DNA of 55,428 nucleotides from assembly GCA_948441955.1 (NCBI GenBank), contig CAOJQZ010000008.1, positions 1 through 55,428 of the forward strand, given 5' to 3'. Below the pieces are notes generated by a model. It saw only the letters and a program-made list of their open reading frames with translations. It was not told where the DNA came from and did not search any database. This stretch comes from an uncultured Lachnospiraceae bacterium (GTDB lineage Bacteria; Bacillota; Clostridia; Lachnospirales; Lachnospiraceae). Positions 8,647 through 17,056 of the stretch are shown one piece after another; the first letter of the stretch is position 1; each line of letters begins with the position of its first letter. The position numbers and the translations under genes are program-made.

Positions 8647-8662
8647 AAACGACGCCTGTGTG
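8647..8662 (+). repeat. Right attachment site core (attR)
   Basis: AAACGACGCCTGTGTG, the right copy of the core. Its left flank TTTTTT (8641-8646) is element DNA; its right flank is dac coding sequence, starting GCTATGGCA. When the element ends are joined, this T-rich arm and the A-rich arm right of attL form a 13-bp inverted repeat with 12 matches. Confidence 0.85.
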
Positions 8663-9445
8663 GCTATGGCAGAACATATATGTGGGAACGAAGAAGAATT
8701 TGTTTCACAGATGAATGAGCGGGCTAAAGGACTTGGCATGGAGAACACACATTTTATCAATTGTAACGGATTGGACGCAGACGGTCATGAAACGACCGCG
8801 CGGGATATTGCGATTATGTCCAGAGAGCTTATTATGAAATATCCGCAAATCCACGATTACTGCACAATATGGATGGAAAATATTACGCATACAACAAGGA
8901 AAGGGACATCCGAGTTTGGACTTACTAATACAAATAAGCTGATACGCCAGTATCAATATGCTACAGGTCTGAAAACGGGATCTACAAGCAAGGCAAAGTT
9001 CTGTGTGTCAGCTACGGCAGAAAAGAATGGGATGGAGCTGATTGCGGTTATCATGGCAGCAGACGACAGTAAGGCGCGGATCCGGGATGCGACAGCGCTT
9101 TTGAATTATGGTTTTGGGAAATGCAGAAAATATGAAGAGGAAGAAGCAGCAAAGACAAAACCTGTTCCTGTAGAACGGGGAGTAAAGGAACAGGCCGAAA
9201 CAGCCCAGAAGGAGCCTTTTGCATTTGTTGACACAACCGGAGCCGACCTTTCATCCATTGAGAGAAAGGTTTCCATGAAAAAAAATATAAAGGCGCCTGT
9301 AAAAAAAGGACAAAAGGCGGGAGAAGCAAAATATTATCTAAATGGGACCGAAATCGGAAACATAGATATTCTTACTACAGAAGCAGTTGATAAAGCAAGC
9401 TATAAAAGTGTTATGCTGGATGTGGTAAGTAATTTTCTGATGTAA
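8648..9445 (+). CDS. D-Ala-D-Ala carboxypeptidase, 3' part, split by mobile element
   Basis: The remaining 265 codons of the dac gene whose 5' part ends at 3424. It opens with N-D-A-C-V-A-M-A, repeating the N-D-A-C-V at the left junction. It carries the third catalytic motif KTG ('ATGLKTGSTSKAK', K232 of the restored protein). The C-terminal beta domain typical of PBP5-type carboxypeptidases runs to the stop at 9445. In this configuration it has no start codon, ribosome site or signal peptide of its own; upstream in-frame codons lie inside the recombinase gene in another frame. It is therefore silent unless the element leaves. The coding sequence itself shows no decay, which suggests recent insertion or continued excision. 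Confidence 0.9.
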   Translation, partial: NDACVAMAEHICGNEEEFVSQMNERAKGLGMENTHFINCNGLDADGHETTARDIAIMSRELIMKYPQIHDYCTIWMENITHTTRKGTSEFGLTNTNKLIRQYQYATGLKTGSTSKAKFCVSATAEKNGMELIAVIMAADDSKARIRDATALLNYGFGKCRKYEEEEAAKTKPVPVERGVKEQAETAQKEPFAFVDTTGADLSSIERKVSMKKNIKAPVKKGQKAGEAKYYLNGTEIGNIDILTTEAVDKASYKSVMLDVVSNFLM

Positions 9446-9450
9446 TATAT

Positions 9451-9500
9451 CCTCCTGGCAGAGCAGCGGGGAAGTGTCTTCCTGCTGCTCTGCCAGGAGG
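9451..9500. terminator. Strong bidirectional hairpin between dac and pepP
   Basis: A perfect 17-bp stem (9451-9467 with 9484-9500; arms CCTCCTGGCAGAGCAGC and its complement). The inner part can extend further through GGGAAG/CTTCCT. It lies between convergent dac and pepP and should stop transcripts from both sides, though T tracts are weak. Confidence 0.75.
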
Positions 9501-9514
9501 CATACAAAATGTTT

Positions 9515-11302
9515 TTAAATTGCCCTTGTATATTGCTTAAGCCATTCTTTTTCGTCTTCATTCAGATGAGGAGCAACCGTCTCGTATACTTTTGCATGGT
9601 ATTCGTTCAGCTGCTTTTTGTCTTCGGCAGTCAGCATTTCAATATTAACAGCATCCAGATCAATAGGAGCATAGGTAATTGTTTCGAAGTAAAGGAATTG
9701 TCCGTATGGAGTTTTCTGTCCTTTGCGGACAAGGAGTTCGTTTTCCGTCCGGATTCCATGTGAGCCTTCAATATAGATCCCCGGTTCATCTGTAATTACC
9801 ATACCTGGTTCAATCGCCTGACGCTCGCTTTCACGCAGTTTGATACGGAAACCGCAGGGACCTTCGTGAATATTCATAAGATAGCCTACTCCATGGCCGG
9901 TTCCGTGATTATAGTCTATGCCGCGTTCCCATGCGGGCATTCTTGCAAGAATATCCAGATTAAATCCACAGGTGCCGTAGAGGAATACAGCCCTTGCAAG
10001 CCGCAGATTGCAAAGGAGTACGGTCGTGAAGTCATCCTTCATGCGGTCTGAAAGATTTCCAAAGGCAAAAGTTCTTGTAATATCTGTAGAACCCTCCATA
10101 TATCCGCCGCCGGTATCTGTGAGGAAAAGACCGTCTGTCACAACCGGAACGTTTGTTTCAGGGGTCGCAGAATAATGAACAATAGCTCCGTGCTCACCGG
10201 AACCGCAGATCGGTGCGAAGCTTTGTCCAAGATACCCCTTCTGCTCTTTGCGGAATTCTTCTAATTTTTCAGCCGCGCTCATTTCCGTGATTTCTGTTCT
10301 GCCTACATTTTTTTTGAGCCAGTACATGAACTTGGTAACGGCAACGCCGTCCTTTATATGGGCTTTAATAATGTTTTGAATCTCCGTGTCATTTTTCATA
10401 GCCTTCATAAGAACAGTTGGGTTGGCTTTTTTTACAACCTTTGCATCCTTCGGAAGATTGGTGTAAAGAGCATAATTGAGTCTTGCAGGGTCAACCCAGA
10501 TTGTACTGTCAGAAGGGAGCGCTTTTACATCTTCGTAGACGGAATTGTAGGGACGCAAGGATATACCGGCCTTCATGAGCTTATCTTTCATCTCAAGGGT
10601 AAGCTTACGCTCGTCTACGTAGAGCTTCATTCCTTCCAATGTAACAATGGCGTAGGACAGAAGAAGAGGAAAATATTCGATATCGTTTCCCCGCAGGTTT
10701 GTTGTCCAGCAAATGTCGTCAAGGGACGCCATAATATGTACATTACAGTCTTGCTTTTTCATTTCTTCACGAATACGGGACAGCTTATCTGCAGTGCTTT
10801 CTCCTGCATATTCTTCTCCAAGTGCGAATGCAGGTCTTTCGGATATGGGCGGACGATCTGCCCAGATGTGTTCAATTAAATCCTTGGAATAATCAATACT
10901 TCCCTTTTTCGATGCGACAGCTTTTTCCAGCTCCAGCCCGATTCCCATCGCGACAACACGGCCGTCAAAACCTAATTTGCCCCCCTGGGGGATGGATTTG
11001 CCAATATATTCCACTACGGTCGGCACATCCGGCTCACCCATTTTAAACAGTTTGATACCGCTTCCTTTAAGCTGGTTAGCAGCTTGAATAAAATATCTGC
11101 CGTCAGTCCAGAGCCCTGCCTCAGTCTGCGTGATCACAGCGGTTCCTGCAGAGCCCGTAAAGCCGGTGATAAATGCTCTTGCCTTAAAATGTTCCCCAAC
11201 ATACTCGCTCTGATGATTGTCATCTGTAGGGACCAGGTAAATATCATATCCGTGTTCCGCCATCAGAGCGCGAAGAGCAGTAATTCTTTCTGGTACATTC
11301 AT
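9515..11302 (-). CDS. pepP: Xaa-Pro aminopeptidase (aminopeptidase P, M24B)
   Basis: A 595-aa cytosolic metallopeptidase that removes an N-terminal residue preceding proline. It is of the long, eukaryote-like three-domain type with two creatinase-like N-terminal domains. Dinuclear-metal ligands are all visible: D and D in 'LTDTGGGYMEGSTDITR', H in 'HGTGHGVGYLMNIHEG', E in 'ITDEPGIYIEG' and E in 'IRTENELLV'. The start at 11302 has AGGAGG 8 bases upstream ('MNVPERITAL'); upstream in-frame ATGs lack such a site. It is a single-gene unit, divergent from the HAD gene. Confidence 0.95.
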   Translation of the reverse strand: MNVPERITALRALMAEHGYDIYLVPTDDNHQSEYVGEHFKARAFITGFTGSAGTAVITQTEAGLWTDGRYFIQAANQLKGSGIKLFKMGEPDVPTVVEYIGKSIPQGGKLGFDGRVVAMGIGLELEKAVASKKGSIDYSKDLIEHIWADRPPISERPAFALGEEYAGESTADKLSRIREEMKKQDCNVHIMASLDDICWTTNLRGNDIEYFPLLLSYAIVTLEGMKLYVDERKLTLEMKDKLMKAGISLRPYNSVYEDVKALPSDSTIWVDPARLNYALYTNLPKDAKVVKKANPTVLMKAMKNDTEIQNIIKAHIKDGVAVTKFMYWLKKNVGRTEITEMSAAEKLEEFRKEQKGYLGQSFAPICGSGEHGAIVHYSATPETNVPVVTDGLFLTDTGGGYMEGSTDITRTFAFGNLSDRMKDDFTTVLLCNLRLARAVFLYGTCGFNLDILARMPAWERGIDYNHGTGHGVGYLMNIHEGPCGFRIKLRESERQAIEPGMVITDEPGIYIEGSHGIRTENELLVRKGQKTPYGQFLYFETITYAPIDLDAVNIEMLTAEDKKQLNEYHAKVYETVAPHLNEDEKEWLKQYTRAI

Positions 11303-11359
11303 GTTAAAAACCTCCTTTGATTTCAATATCCACTCAATATTAGATTCTAACATATTTAT

Positions 11360-11388
11360 TTGCAAAATGACAGAAATAATTATATAAT
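11360..11388 (+). promoter_or_regulatory. Predicted promoter of the HAD-IIA gene
   Basis: TTGCAA (11360-11365), 17-base spacer, TATAAT (11383-11388), about 28 bases before the ATG at 11416. Confidence 0.65.
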
Positions 11389-11415
11389 TATCAGGATGAA
11401 AAGGGAGCTGAATCT

Positions 11416-12225
11416 ATGTTAAGGGATAAAAAGTATTTTCTATTTGATATTGACGGCACGCTTGCCTTAGATGATACGCTGTATGAGGGAAGTAAGCGCC
11501 TGCTGGATTACATTGATTCTATTGGCGGCCGTTCCTTTTATATTACAAATAATTCTACAAAAAGCCGCAGAGATTATGTAAAAAAATTCGAAAAGTGGAA
11601 AATCAGGACAGAGGAGGACCAGTTTGTAACGGCTTCTTACGCAGCGTGTCATTATCTGAAAAAGCATTACGGTGAAAAGAAGCTGTTTGTTATGGGCACG
11701 CCCTCCTTTGAAGAGGAACTGCGGGATTATGGCCTTCAGATCACAAACAAAGCGGAAGATAATGTTTCCTGTGTTGTGATAGGCTTTGACAGAACGCTTG
11801 ATTACGGCAAGATAGAAACAGCCTGTGAACTGCTCTTTCGATCCGGAATAGATTTTGTGGCAACTAATCCGGATCTCCGCTGTCCTGTCTCTTACGGCTT
11901 TGTACCGGACTGCGGCGGAATATGCAGAATGCTTGAAGCAGCCACAGACAGGGCGCCCTATTATGTGGGGAAGCCGGACAGAAGGCTTGTGGAATTATGT
12001 ATGGAGCAGGTGAATGCATCAGGCGACCAGGTGATTGTTGTCGGAGACAGGCTGTATACGGATATTGCGTGCGGGATACATGCGGGGGTGGAGACAGCGC
12101 TTGTATATACCGGAGAGGCAAAGCCGGAGGATATAGAATATACAGAATATAAACCGGATTACACCTATTCAGATATTCAGCAGCTTTATGAAGCTTTTGT
12201 GCGGTCAAGAGAAGCAGATTTTTAA
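11416..12225 (+). CDS. HAD-IIA family sugar-phosphate phosphatase (NagD-like)
   Basis: A 269-aa HAD-superfamily hydrolase of the IIA (NagD/AraL) type. The nucleophile motif is 'FLFDIDGTLALDD', motif II is the threonine/serine of 'YITNNSTKS', and motif III/IV is 'VVGDRLYTDIACG'. The alpha/beta C2 cap sits between motifs II and III. Members dephosphorylate small sugar phosphates, nucleotides or phosphoglycolate, often as damage control; the substrate here is unknown. GGGAGCTG precedes the ATG. The following phosphoesterase starts 43 bases downstream and may share the transcript. Confidence 0.9.
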   Translation: MLRDKKYFLFDIDGTLALDDTLYEGSKRLLDYIDSIGGRSFYITNNSTKSRRDYVKKFEKWKIRTEEDQFVTASYAACHYLKKHYGEKKLFVMGTPSFEEELRDYGLQITNKAEDNVSCVVIGFDRTLDYGKIETACELLFRSGIDFVATNPDLRCPVSYGFVPDCGGICRMLEAATDRAPYYVGKPDRRLVELCMEQVNASGDQVIVVGDRLYTDIACGIHAGVETALVYTGEAKPEDIEYTEYKPDYTYSDIQQLYEAFVRSREADF

Positions 12226-12268
12226 TTTAATCATTTTTTATGAAAAGGCATAGAAGGAGGGACAGAGT

Positions 12269-13144
12269 ATGTCTGACAGACGGAAATATAAACTTCCCGT
12301 GTTCATGCTTGGCTTGGAAATGCTGATCATACTGGCGGAGACAGCAAGAGAAATTCGAAGTTTCATTGTGACGCGGTATCAGATTTCATCTGAGAAATGG
12401 AACAAAGCAGAGGGAAAATGCCGCATTGTATTTTTAAGTGATCTCCATAACCGGGTGTATGGAAAAAATAATGACAGGCTGCTCCGGGCTGTTTCAAGGC
12501 AGAGGCCGGATATGATATTGGCCGGAGGGGACATGCTTGTAGGAAAAAACGGCTATGATTACCGGCCGGCGGCAGAATTTATGAAAAAGCTTCCGTCAAT
12601 TTGTCCGGTTTATTATGCTAACGGTAATCATGAGCAGAGGCTGAAGAATAATCCGGATATTTATGAGCAGTCATACCAGAAATATAAAGAGGAGCTTCTT
12701 TTGGCAGGGATTCATTTTCTTGAAAATGAATCCGAGGATATTTTATTGAGAGGCGTACCGGTGAGAGTGACAGGATTCGAAGTTTCAGGAAAGAACTATG
12801 GGAGATTTTGTAAGAAAGGGCCGGATATAGATACGCTGAAGGCTCAGATTGGCAACTGCGGTAAAGGATATTACCAGATACTTCTGGCACATAATCCTTC
12901 TTATATGAAAACATATCTGGAATGGGGAGCGGATATGGTACTGTCAGGGCATCTGCACGGCGGTATCGTAGGTCTTCCGGGATTTCGGGGAGTGATTTCC
13001 CCAGGCTTTCGGCTTTTCCCGGAATATTCGGGAGGATATTATGATAAAGGAGATCAGGTGATAGTTGTCAGCAGAGGGATTGGAAGCCATACCATTCCTG
13101 TACGTTTGTTTAATTCGCCGGAAGTTGTGGTGTTGGAATTCTGA
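12269..13144 (+). CDS. Membrane-anchored metallophosphoesterase (YkuE-like)
   Basis: A 291-aa protein with one N-terminal hydrophobic segment (about residues 9-22, 'LPVFMLGLEMLIIL') followed by a calcineurin-like phosphoesterase domain. Metal motifs: 'FLSDLHNRVYG' (DxH), 'LAGGDMLVG' (GD), 'ANGNHEQRL' (GNHE), 'LLAHNP' and 'LSGHLHGGIVG' (GHxH). The complete set implies an active two-metal centre. The family includes YkuE/YaeI phosphodiesterases acting at the membrane. Strong GGAGG upstream. The exact substrate is not evident. Confidence 0.88.
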   Translation: MSDRRKYKLPVFMLGLEMLIILAETAREIRSFIVTRYQISSEKWNKAEGKCRIVFLSDLHNRVYGKNNDRLLRAVSRQRPDMILAGGDMLVGKNGYDYRPAAEFMKKLPSICPVYYANGNHEQRLKNNPDIYEQSYQKYKEELLLAGIHFLENESEDILLRGVPVRVTGFEVSGKNYGRFCKKGPDIDTLKAQIGNCGKGYYQILLAHNPSYMKTYLEWGADMVLSGHLHGGIVGLPGFRGVISPGFRLFPEYSGGYYDKGDQVIVVSRGIGSHTIPVRLFNSPEVVVLEF

Positions 13145-13147
13145 GGG

Positions 13148-13176
13148 TTGTGAAATGAATAAAAATCTTGTATAAT
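13148..13176 (+). promoter_or_regulatory. Predicted promoter of scpA-scpB-dac
   Basis: TTGTGA (13148-13153), 17-base spacer, TATAAT (13171-13176), about 35 bases before scpA. Confidence 0.65.
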
Positions 13177-13211
13177 ACAAAAGTTACGATGGATACAGAT
13201 GGAGGACTTGC

Positions 13212-13955
13212 ATGGGAATTCCGGTGAAATTACAGGTGTTTGAGGGCCCTTTGGATTTGCTTCTGCACCTGATTGATAAAAATAAAATAGATATCTACGA
13301 CATTCCAATCGTAGAGATTACAAATCAGTACATGGAATATATCCGGGCAATGGAAAAGGAAGACTTGAATACTATGAGTGAATTCCTGGTTATGGCGGCT
13401 ACTCTTCTGGATATAAAATGCAGGATGCTCCTGCCGAAGGAGCTGAACGAGGAGGGTGAGGAGGAAGATCCGAGACAGGAACTTGTGGCGCAGCTTCTGG
13501 AGTATAAAATGTACAAATATATGTCCTACGAGCTGAAAGATCGACAGATTGAGGGGGAGCGTTCTTTATATAAGGCCCCGACGATTCCAGAGGAGGTTCT
13601 GGGATATGTGCCGCCGGTTGATGTGGACGAGCTGCTGGGAGATCTTACCCTGGCAAAATTAAACCATATTTTTAAAGATGTCATGAGGCGTCAGGCGGAT
13701 AAGATCGATCCGGTCCGCAGTAAGTTCGGAAAGCTTGAAAAGGAAGAGGTAACGCTTCCTGAAAAGCTTGTATATGTTACGGAGTATGCGGAGAAGAATA
13801 AAAGCTTTCTTTTCAGGGAGCTTTTAGAAAAGCAAAGTTCAAAAGTGCAGATTGTGGTGACATTTTTGGCGATTCTGCAGCTTATGAAGGAGGGCGTAAT
13901 TTCGATTTTGCAGGAGCAGCCCTTTGATGATATTCTGATCACATCAATCTTATAA
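13212..13955 (+). CDS. scpA: Segregation and condensation protein A
   Basis: A 247-aa kleisin that bridges the two SMC heads in the Smc-ScpAB condensin, which organises and separates sister chromosomes. The N-terminus 'VKLQVFEGPLDLLLHLIDK' is the family hallmark that contacts the SMC neck. A long acidic linker is followed by the C-terminal winged helix ('LFRELLEKQSSKVQIVVTFL', 'FDDILIT') that binds the SMC cap. Length is usual. A GGAGG lies 7 bases before the ATG. scpB follows 22 bases downstream, as in most Firmicutes. Confidence 0.97.
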   Translation: MGIPVKLQVFEGPLDLLLHLIDKNKIDIYDIPIVEITNQYMEYIRAMEKEDLNTMSEFLVMAATLLDIKCRMLLPKELNEEGEEEDPRQELVAQLLEYKMYKYMSYELKDRQIEGERSLYKAPTIPEEVLGYVPPVDVDELLGDLTLAKLNHIFKDVMRRQADKIDPVRSKFGKLEKEEVTLPEKLVYVTEYAEKNKSFLFRELLEKQSSKVQIVVTFLAILQLMKEGVISILQEQPFDDILITSIL

Positions 13956-13977
13956 TTATGAGAGCGGGAAAGGGAAT

Positions 13978-14556
13978 ATGGAGCAATTGGAGATTAATAA
14001 ACTGGAGAGTATTATAGAAGCCATCCTTTTTACGATGGGGGAATCTGTAGAACTGAATAAGATTGCCGCCGCCATAGAACATGACGAAGCGACTACAAGA
14101 AAGCTTATCCATCAGATGCAGGATAAATACAGGGCGGAAAACAGGGGAATACATATCATTGAGCTTGAGGGTTCCTTTCAGATGTGTACGAAGGTGGAAA
14201 TGTATGAATATTTGATACGGGTTGCCAAACAGCCAAGAAAATATGTATTGACGGACGTGCTTTTAGAGACGTTGTCCATTATTGCCTACAAGCAGCCTGT
14301 AACAAAGCTGGAAATTGAAAAGATTAGAGGCGTAAAATCGGACCATGCAGTAAATAAGCTGGTAGAATATAATCTTGTCTGTGAGGTGGGAAGGCTGGAG
14401 GCCCCGGGAAAGCCGATTCAGTTTGGTACGACAGAGGAATTTCTCAGAAGATTCAGTATTCATTCCGTGGATGAACTTCCCAGTATGAATCCAGAGCAGG
14501 TAGAAAACTTTAAAGCTGAGGCTGAGGAGGAAATTCAGCTGAGACTGAATGTATAA
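13978..14556 (+). CDS. scpB: Segregation and condensation protein B
   Basis: A 192-aa ScpB, the dimeric tandem winged-helix subunit that wraps the ScpA linker in the SMC complex. Family marks: 'LESIIEAILFTMGESV' at the N-terminus, 'ALIAYKQP'-type segment seen as 'LSIIAYKQPVTKLEIEKIRG', and 'LVCEVGRLEAPGKPIQFGTT', where the second winged helix ends. The gene is cotranscribed with scpA. A GGGAAAGGG ribosome site precedes the ATG. Confidence 0.97.
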   Translation: MEQLEINKLESIIEAILFTMGESVELNKIAAAIEHDEATTRKLIHQMQDKYRAENRGIHIIELEGSFQMCTKVEMYEYLIRVAKQPRKYVLTDVLLETLSIIAYKQPVTKLEIEKIRGVKSDHAVNKLVEYNLVCEVGRLEAPGKPIQFGTTEEFLRRFSIHSVDELPSMNPEQVENFKAEAEEEIQLRLNV

Positions 14557-14609
14557 ATAAAGAAAAAACATCATACATTGCTAATAATATGGAAATGCAG
14601 GTGTGTGAA

Positions 14610-15833
14610 ATGAAAAAAAGATGGATAAGTATAGTCAGTCTGGTCTGTATCCTGTCTGTATGGGTGTGTCATACTTCGGTAAAGGCGCAGGAGAATGTGA
14701 CCGGACCGGCACAGCTTTATGCCCGGTCTGCGGTTCTTATGGATGCAGACAGCGGGCGTATTTTATTTGGAAAAGAGGAAGATGTGAAGCGTCCCATGGC
14801 GAGTACGACAAAGATTATGACCTGTATTCTGGCGCTGGAACATATGGAAGAGAACCAGGTGGCGGAGGTTTCCGAACATGCGGCAAGGCAGCCGGAGGTG
14901 CACTTGGGAGTGCGTACAGGAGAGAAGTATTACATACGGGATATTTTGTATTCGCTGATGCTGGAATCTCATAACGACAGTGCAGTAATGATTGCGGAAG
15001 GTATTGCCGGGTCAGTAGAGCAGTTTGCGGCTTGGATGAACGAAAAGGCACAGAAGCTTGGATGCAGGGATACACATTTTGTTACCCCTAATGGCCTGGA
15101 CGGGGAAGACGAGGGAGGCATTCATTCGACGACCGCCTCAGATCTTGCAAGAATTATGAGATATTGTATTATGGATTCACCGAAGCGGGCGGAATTTTTG
15201 GAGATTACAAGAGCAGGAAACTATAGTTTTAGTGATTTAGAAGGAAGCCGTTCTTTTTCCTGTAATAACCATAACGCTTTTTTATCTATGATGGAGGGGG
15301 CCCTATCCGGTAAGACGGGATTTACTGCAGATGCAGGATACTGTTATGTAGGAGCGCTTGAAAGGGACGGAAGGACCTTTATTGTGGCGCTTCTTGCCTG
15401 CGGCTGGCCTAACAATAAAGGATATAAATGGAAGGATACCCGCGCACTTATGGAATATGGACTTGCGAATTATGAGTACCGCAATGTCTGGAAGGACATA
15501 GAAACAGAGGAGCTCCCGGTAAAAGGAGGGGTCTGTGAGACAGATATTTATGCAGAAAATACAGCCGTACCTGTAGGGATTTCAGGGAGCGCTGCCGGTA
15601 CAGGGGAAGAAAAGCTGCTTGTTCTTTTGCGGACGGATGAAACGGTGGAGGTGACAAAAGAGCTTGAAAAGGGATTTACCGCGCCGGTGAAAGAAGGGAC
15701 CTATGCCGGAAAGGTTATTTATACGCTTGAAGGGAAAATGATAGCGTCTTATGATCTGGTTACGCTTAAAGGAGTCGGAGACAGAAGTTTCCTATGGTGC
15801 TTCCAGGAGATCTTGGAGAGGATATGCTGTTGA
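14610..15833 (+). CDS. D-Ala-D-Ala carboxypeptidase (intact second copy)
   Basis: A 407-aa S11-family DD-carboxypeptidase. The start at 14610 has AGGTG 6 bases upstream and gives a clean signal peptide ending near 'TSVKAQ'; the ATG at 14589 has no ribosome site. All three motifs are intact: STTK in 'RPMASTTKIM', SHN in 'LESHNDSAV' and KTG in 'LSGKTGFTADAG'. A beta-rich C-terminal domain and a final hydrophobic/amphipathic stretch ('SFLWCFQEILERI') suggest membrane attachment. It lies 53 bases after scpB in the same direction. It may back up the interrupted dac at 3056-9445. The site corresponding to the element's target in this paralogue does not match the att core. Confidence 0.93.
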   Translation: MKKRWISIVSLVCILSVWVCHTSVKAQENVTGPAQLYARSAVLMDADSGRILFGKEEDVKRPMASTTKIMTCILALEHMEENQVAEVSEHAARQPEVHLGVRTGEKYYIRDILYSLMLESHNDSAVMIAEGIAGSVEQFAAWMNEKAQKLGCRDTHFVTPNGLDGEDEGGIHSTTASDLARIMRYCIMDSPKRAEFLEITRAGNYSFSDLEGSRSFSCNNHNAFLSMMEGALSGKTGFTADAGYCYVGALERDGRTFIVALLACGWPNNKGYKWKDTRALMEYGLANYEYRNVWKDIETEELPVKGGVCETDIYAENTAVPVGISGSAAGTGEEKLLVLLRTDETVEVTKELEKGFTAPVKEGTYAGKVIYTLEGKMIASYDLVTLKGVGDRSFLWCFQEILERICC

Positions 15834-15905
15834 CGCATCTTCCCCTACATGTTAAAGTAATCTTATTGAGGGTAACTATTTATAATCTTTTTCATTATTT
15901 TGCTA

Positions 15906-15937
15906 TTGACAATTTATAATAATTATAATACTATAAT
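15906..15937 (+). promoter_or_regulatory. Predicted recA promoter
   Basis: A perfect -35 TTGACA at 15906-15911 in a very AT-rich stretch. Two -10 candidates: TACTAT at 15929-15934 (17-base spacer) or TATAAT at 15932-15937 (20-base spacer). Confidence 0.65.
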
Positions 15938-15945
15938 AAAAGAAA

Positions 15946-15959
15946 CGAACATTCGTTCG
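15946..15959 (+). promoter_or_regulatory. LexA (Cheo-type) SOS box before recA
   Basis: CGAACATTCGTTCG at 15946-15959: palindromic arms CGAAC and GTTCG around four bases, the Gram-positive LexA operator pattern. It lies just downstream of the -10 region and 20 bases before the recA ATG, where bound LexA would block initiation. recA, and probably recX behind it, is thus under SOS control. Confidence 0.85.
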
Positions 15960-15979
15960 CAAACAAAAGGAGAATAAAT

Positions 15980-17053
15980 ATGGCAGGTAATGATGATAAG
16001 AAAAAGGCTCTGGAGGCTGCGATAGCGAAATTAGAAAAAGACTTTGGAAAGGGTACAGTTATGAAGCTGGGCGACCCCGCTGCACAGGTCGCCGTAGAGA
16101 CGATTCCCACAGGTTCCTTAAGTCTGGATATTGCGTTGGGATTAGGCGGCGTTCCGAGAGGACGTGTGGTAGAGATTTATGGACCGGAATCAAGCGGTAA
16201 GACGACGGTTGCACTGCATATGATTTCAGAGGTTCAGAAAAGGGGCGGTATTGCAGGATTTATTGATGCAGAGCATGCGCTTGATCCTGTGTACGCAAAA
16301 AATATCGGAGTAGATATTGACGAACTGTATATTTCACAGCCGGACAGCGGAGATCAGGCACTTGAAATTGCCGAGACAATGGTTCGCTCGGGCGCGATGG
16401 ATATTGTTGTGGTTGATTCTGTAGCCGCGCTTGTGCCCCGGCAGGAGATTGAAGGCGATATGGGAGACTCCCATGTGGGTCTTCAGGCAAGGTTGATGTC
16501 CCAGGCTCTTCGTAAGCTGACGCCGGTCATCAGTAAATCCAATTGTGTCGTAATTTTTATCAATCAGCTCAGAGAAAAGGTGGGCGTGATGTTTGGAAAT
16601 CCTGAGACAACGACAGGAGGACGCGCACTCAAGTTCTATGCGTCTATTCGTATGGATGTAAGAAGAACGGAGACACTTAAGCAGAGCGGAGAGATGGTTG
16701 GAAACAGAACCCGCGTGAAAGTAGTGAAAAACAAGATAGCACCCCCCTTTAAGGAGGCGGAATTTGATATTATGTTTGGAAAAGGAATTTCCAAAGAAGG
16801 AGATATTCTGGATCTTGCAGTTGAGCTGGGACTGATTAATAAGAGCGGGGCATGGTTTTCATACAATGGGGATAAGATAGGGCAGGGGCGTGAAAATGCC
16901 AAAATTTATCTTATGGAGCATACGGAAGTGATGAATACGCTGGATGCCAAAATCCGCGCCCATTATAATTTTGGAGGGACTGCCGGGGAAGAAGAGGCGG
17001 AGCCTGTAAAGCCGGCAAAGAAAACAAAAAAAGAAGAGAAGACAGAGGAATAG
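15980..17053 (+). CDS. recA: Recombinase A
   Basis: A 357-aa RecA, the ATP-dependent strand-exchange filament protein and LexA co-protease. Walker A 'GPESSGKTT', Walker B-region 'IVVVDSVAALVP', the 'NQLREKVGVMFGNPETTTGG' L2-loop segment and a lysine/glutamate-rich tail are all present. An AAAGGAG site lies 10 bases before the ATG. It follows its own SOS-type promoter and is followed 3 bases later by recX. Confidence 0.99.
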   Translation: MAGNDDKKKALEAAIAKLEKDFGKGTVMKLGDPAAQVAVETIPTGSLSLDIALGLGGVPRGRVVEIYGPESSGKTTVALHMISEVQKRGGIAGFIDAEHALDPVYAKNIGVDIDELYISQPDSGDQALEIAETMVRSGAMDIVVVDSVAALVPRQEIEGDMGDSHVGLQARLMSQALRKLTPVISKSNCVVIFINQLREKVGVMFGNPETTTGGRALKFYASIRMDVRRTETLKQSGEMVGNRTRVKVVKNKIAPPFKEAEFDIMFGKGISKEGDILDLAVELGLINKSGAWFSYNGDKIGQGRENAKIYLMEHTEVMNTLDAKIRAHYNFGGTAGEEEAEPVKPAKKTKKEEKTEE

Positions 17054-17056
17054 CAA

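Larger units (their letters stand above)
3424..8662. mobile_element. 5.2-kb serine-recombinase element interrupting dac
   Basis: The segment is bounded by direct 16-bp near-repeats at 3424-3439 and 8647-8662, 5,223 bp apart. Outside the repeats lie the two halves of one dac gene, in the same codon phase. Inside are a hybrid histidine kinase (minus strand), a 49-aa ORF and a large serine recombinase (plus strand) whose stop lies 21 bases before the right repeat. There are no conjugation, replication or phage structural genes, so it can move only by integrase action or with help. The direct orientation of the repeats predicts excision as a circle, not inversion. This is a minimal relative of clostridial intervening elements such as skin. 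Whether it still excises cannot be told from the sequence. Confidence 0.9.

Noticed and set aside
8570..8647. Independent start for the 3' dac half at 8570
   Set aside because: This ATG lies inside the recombinase gene in another frame, has no signal peptide and no dac similarity before the att core.
3424..8662. Element as an invertible (phase-variable) segment
   Set aside because: The two att cores are in direct orientation, which gives excision and not inversion.
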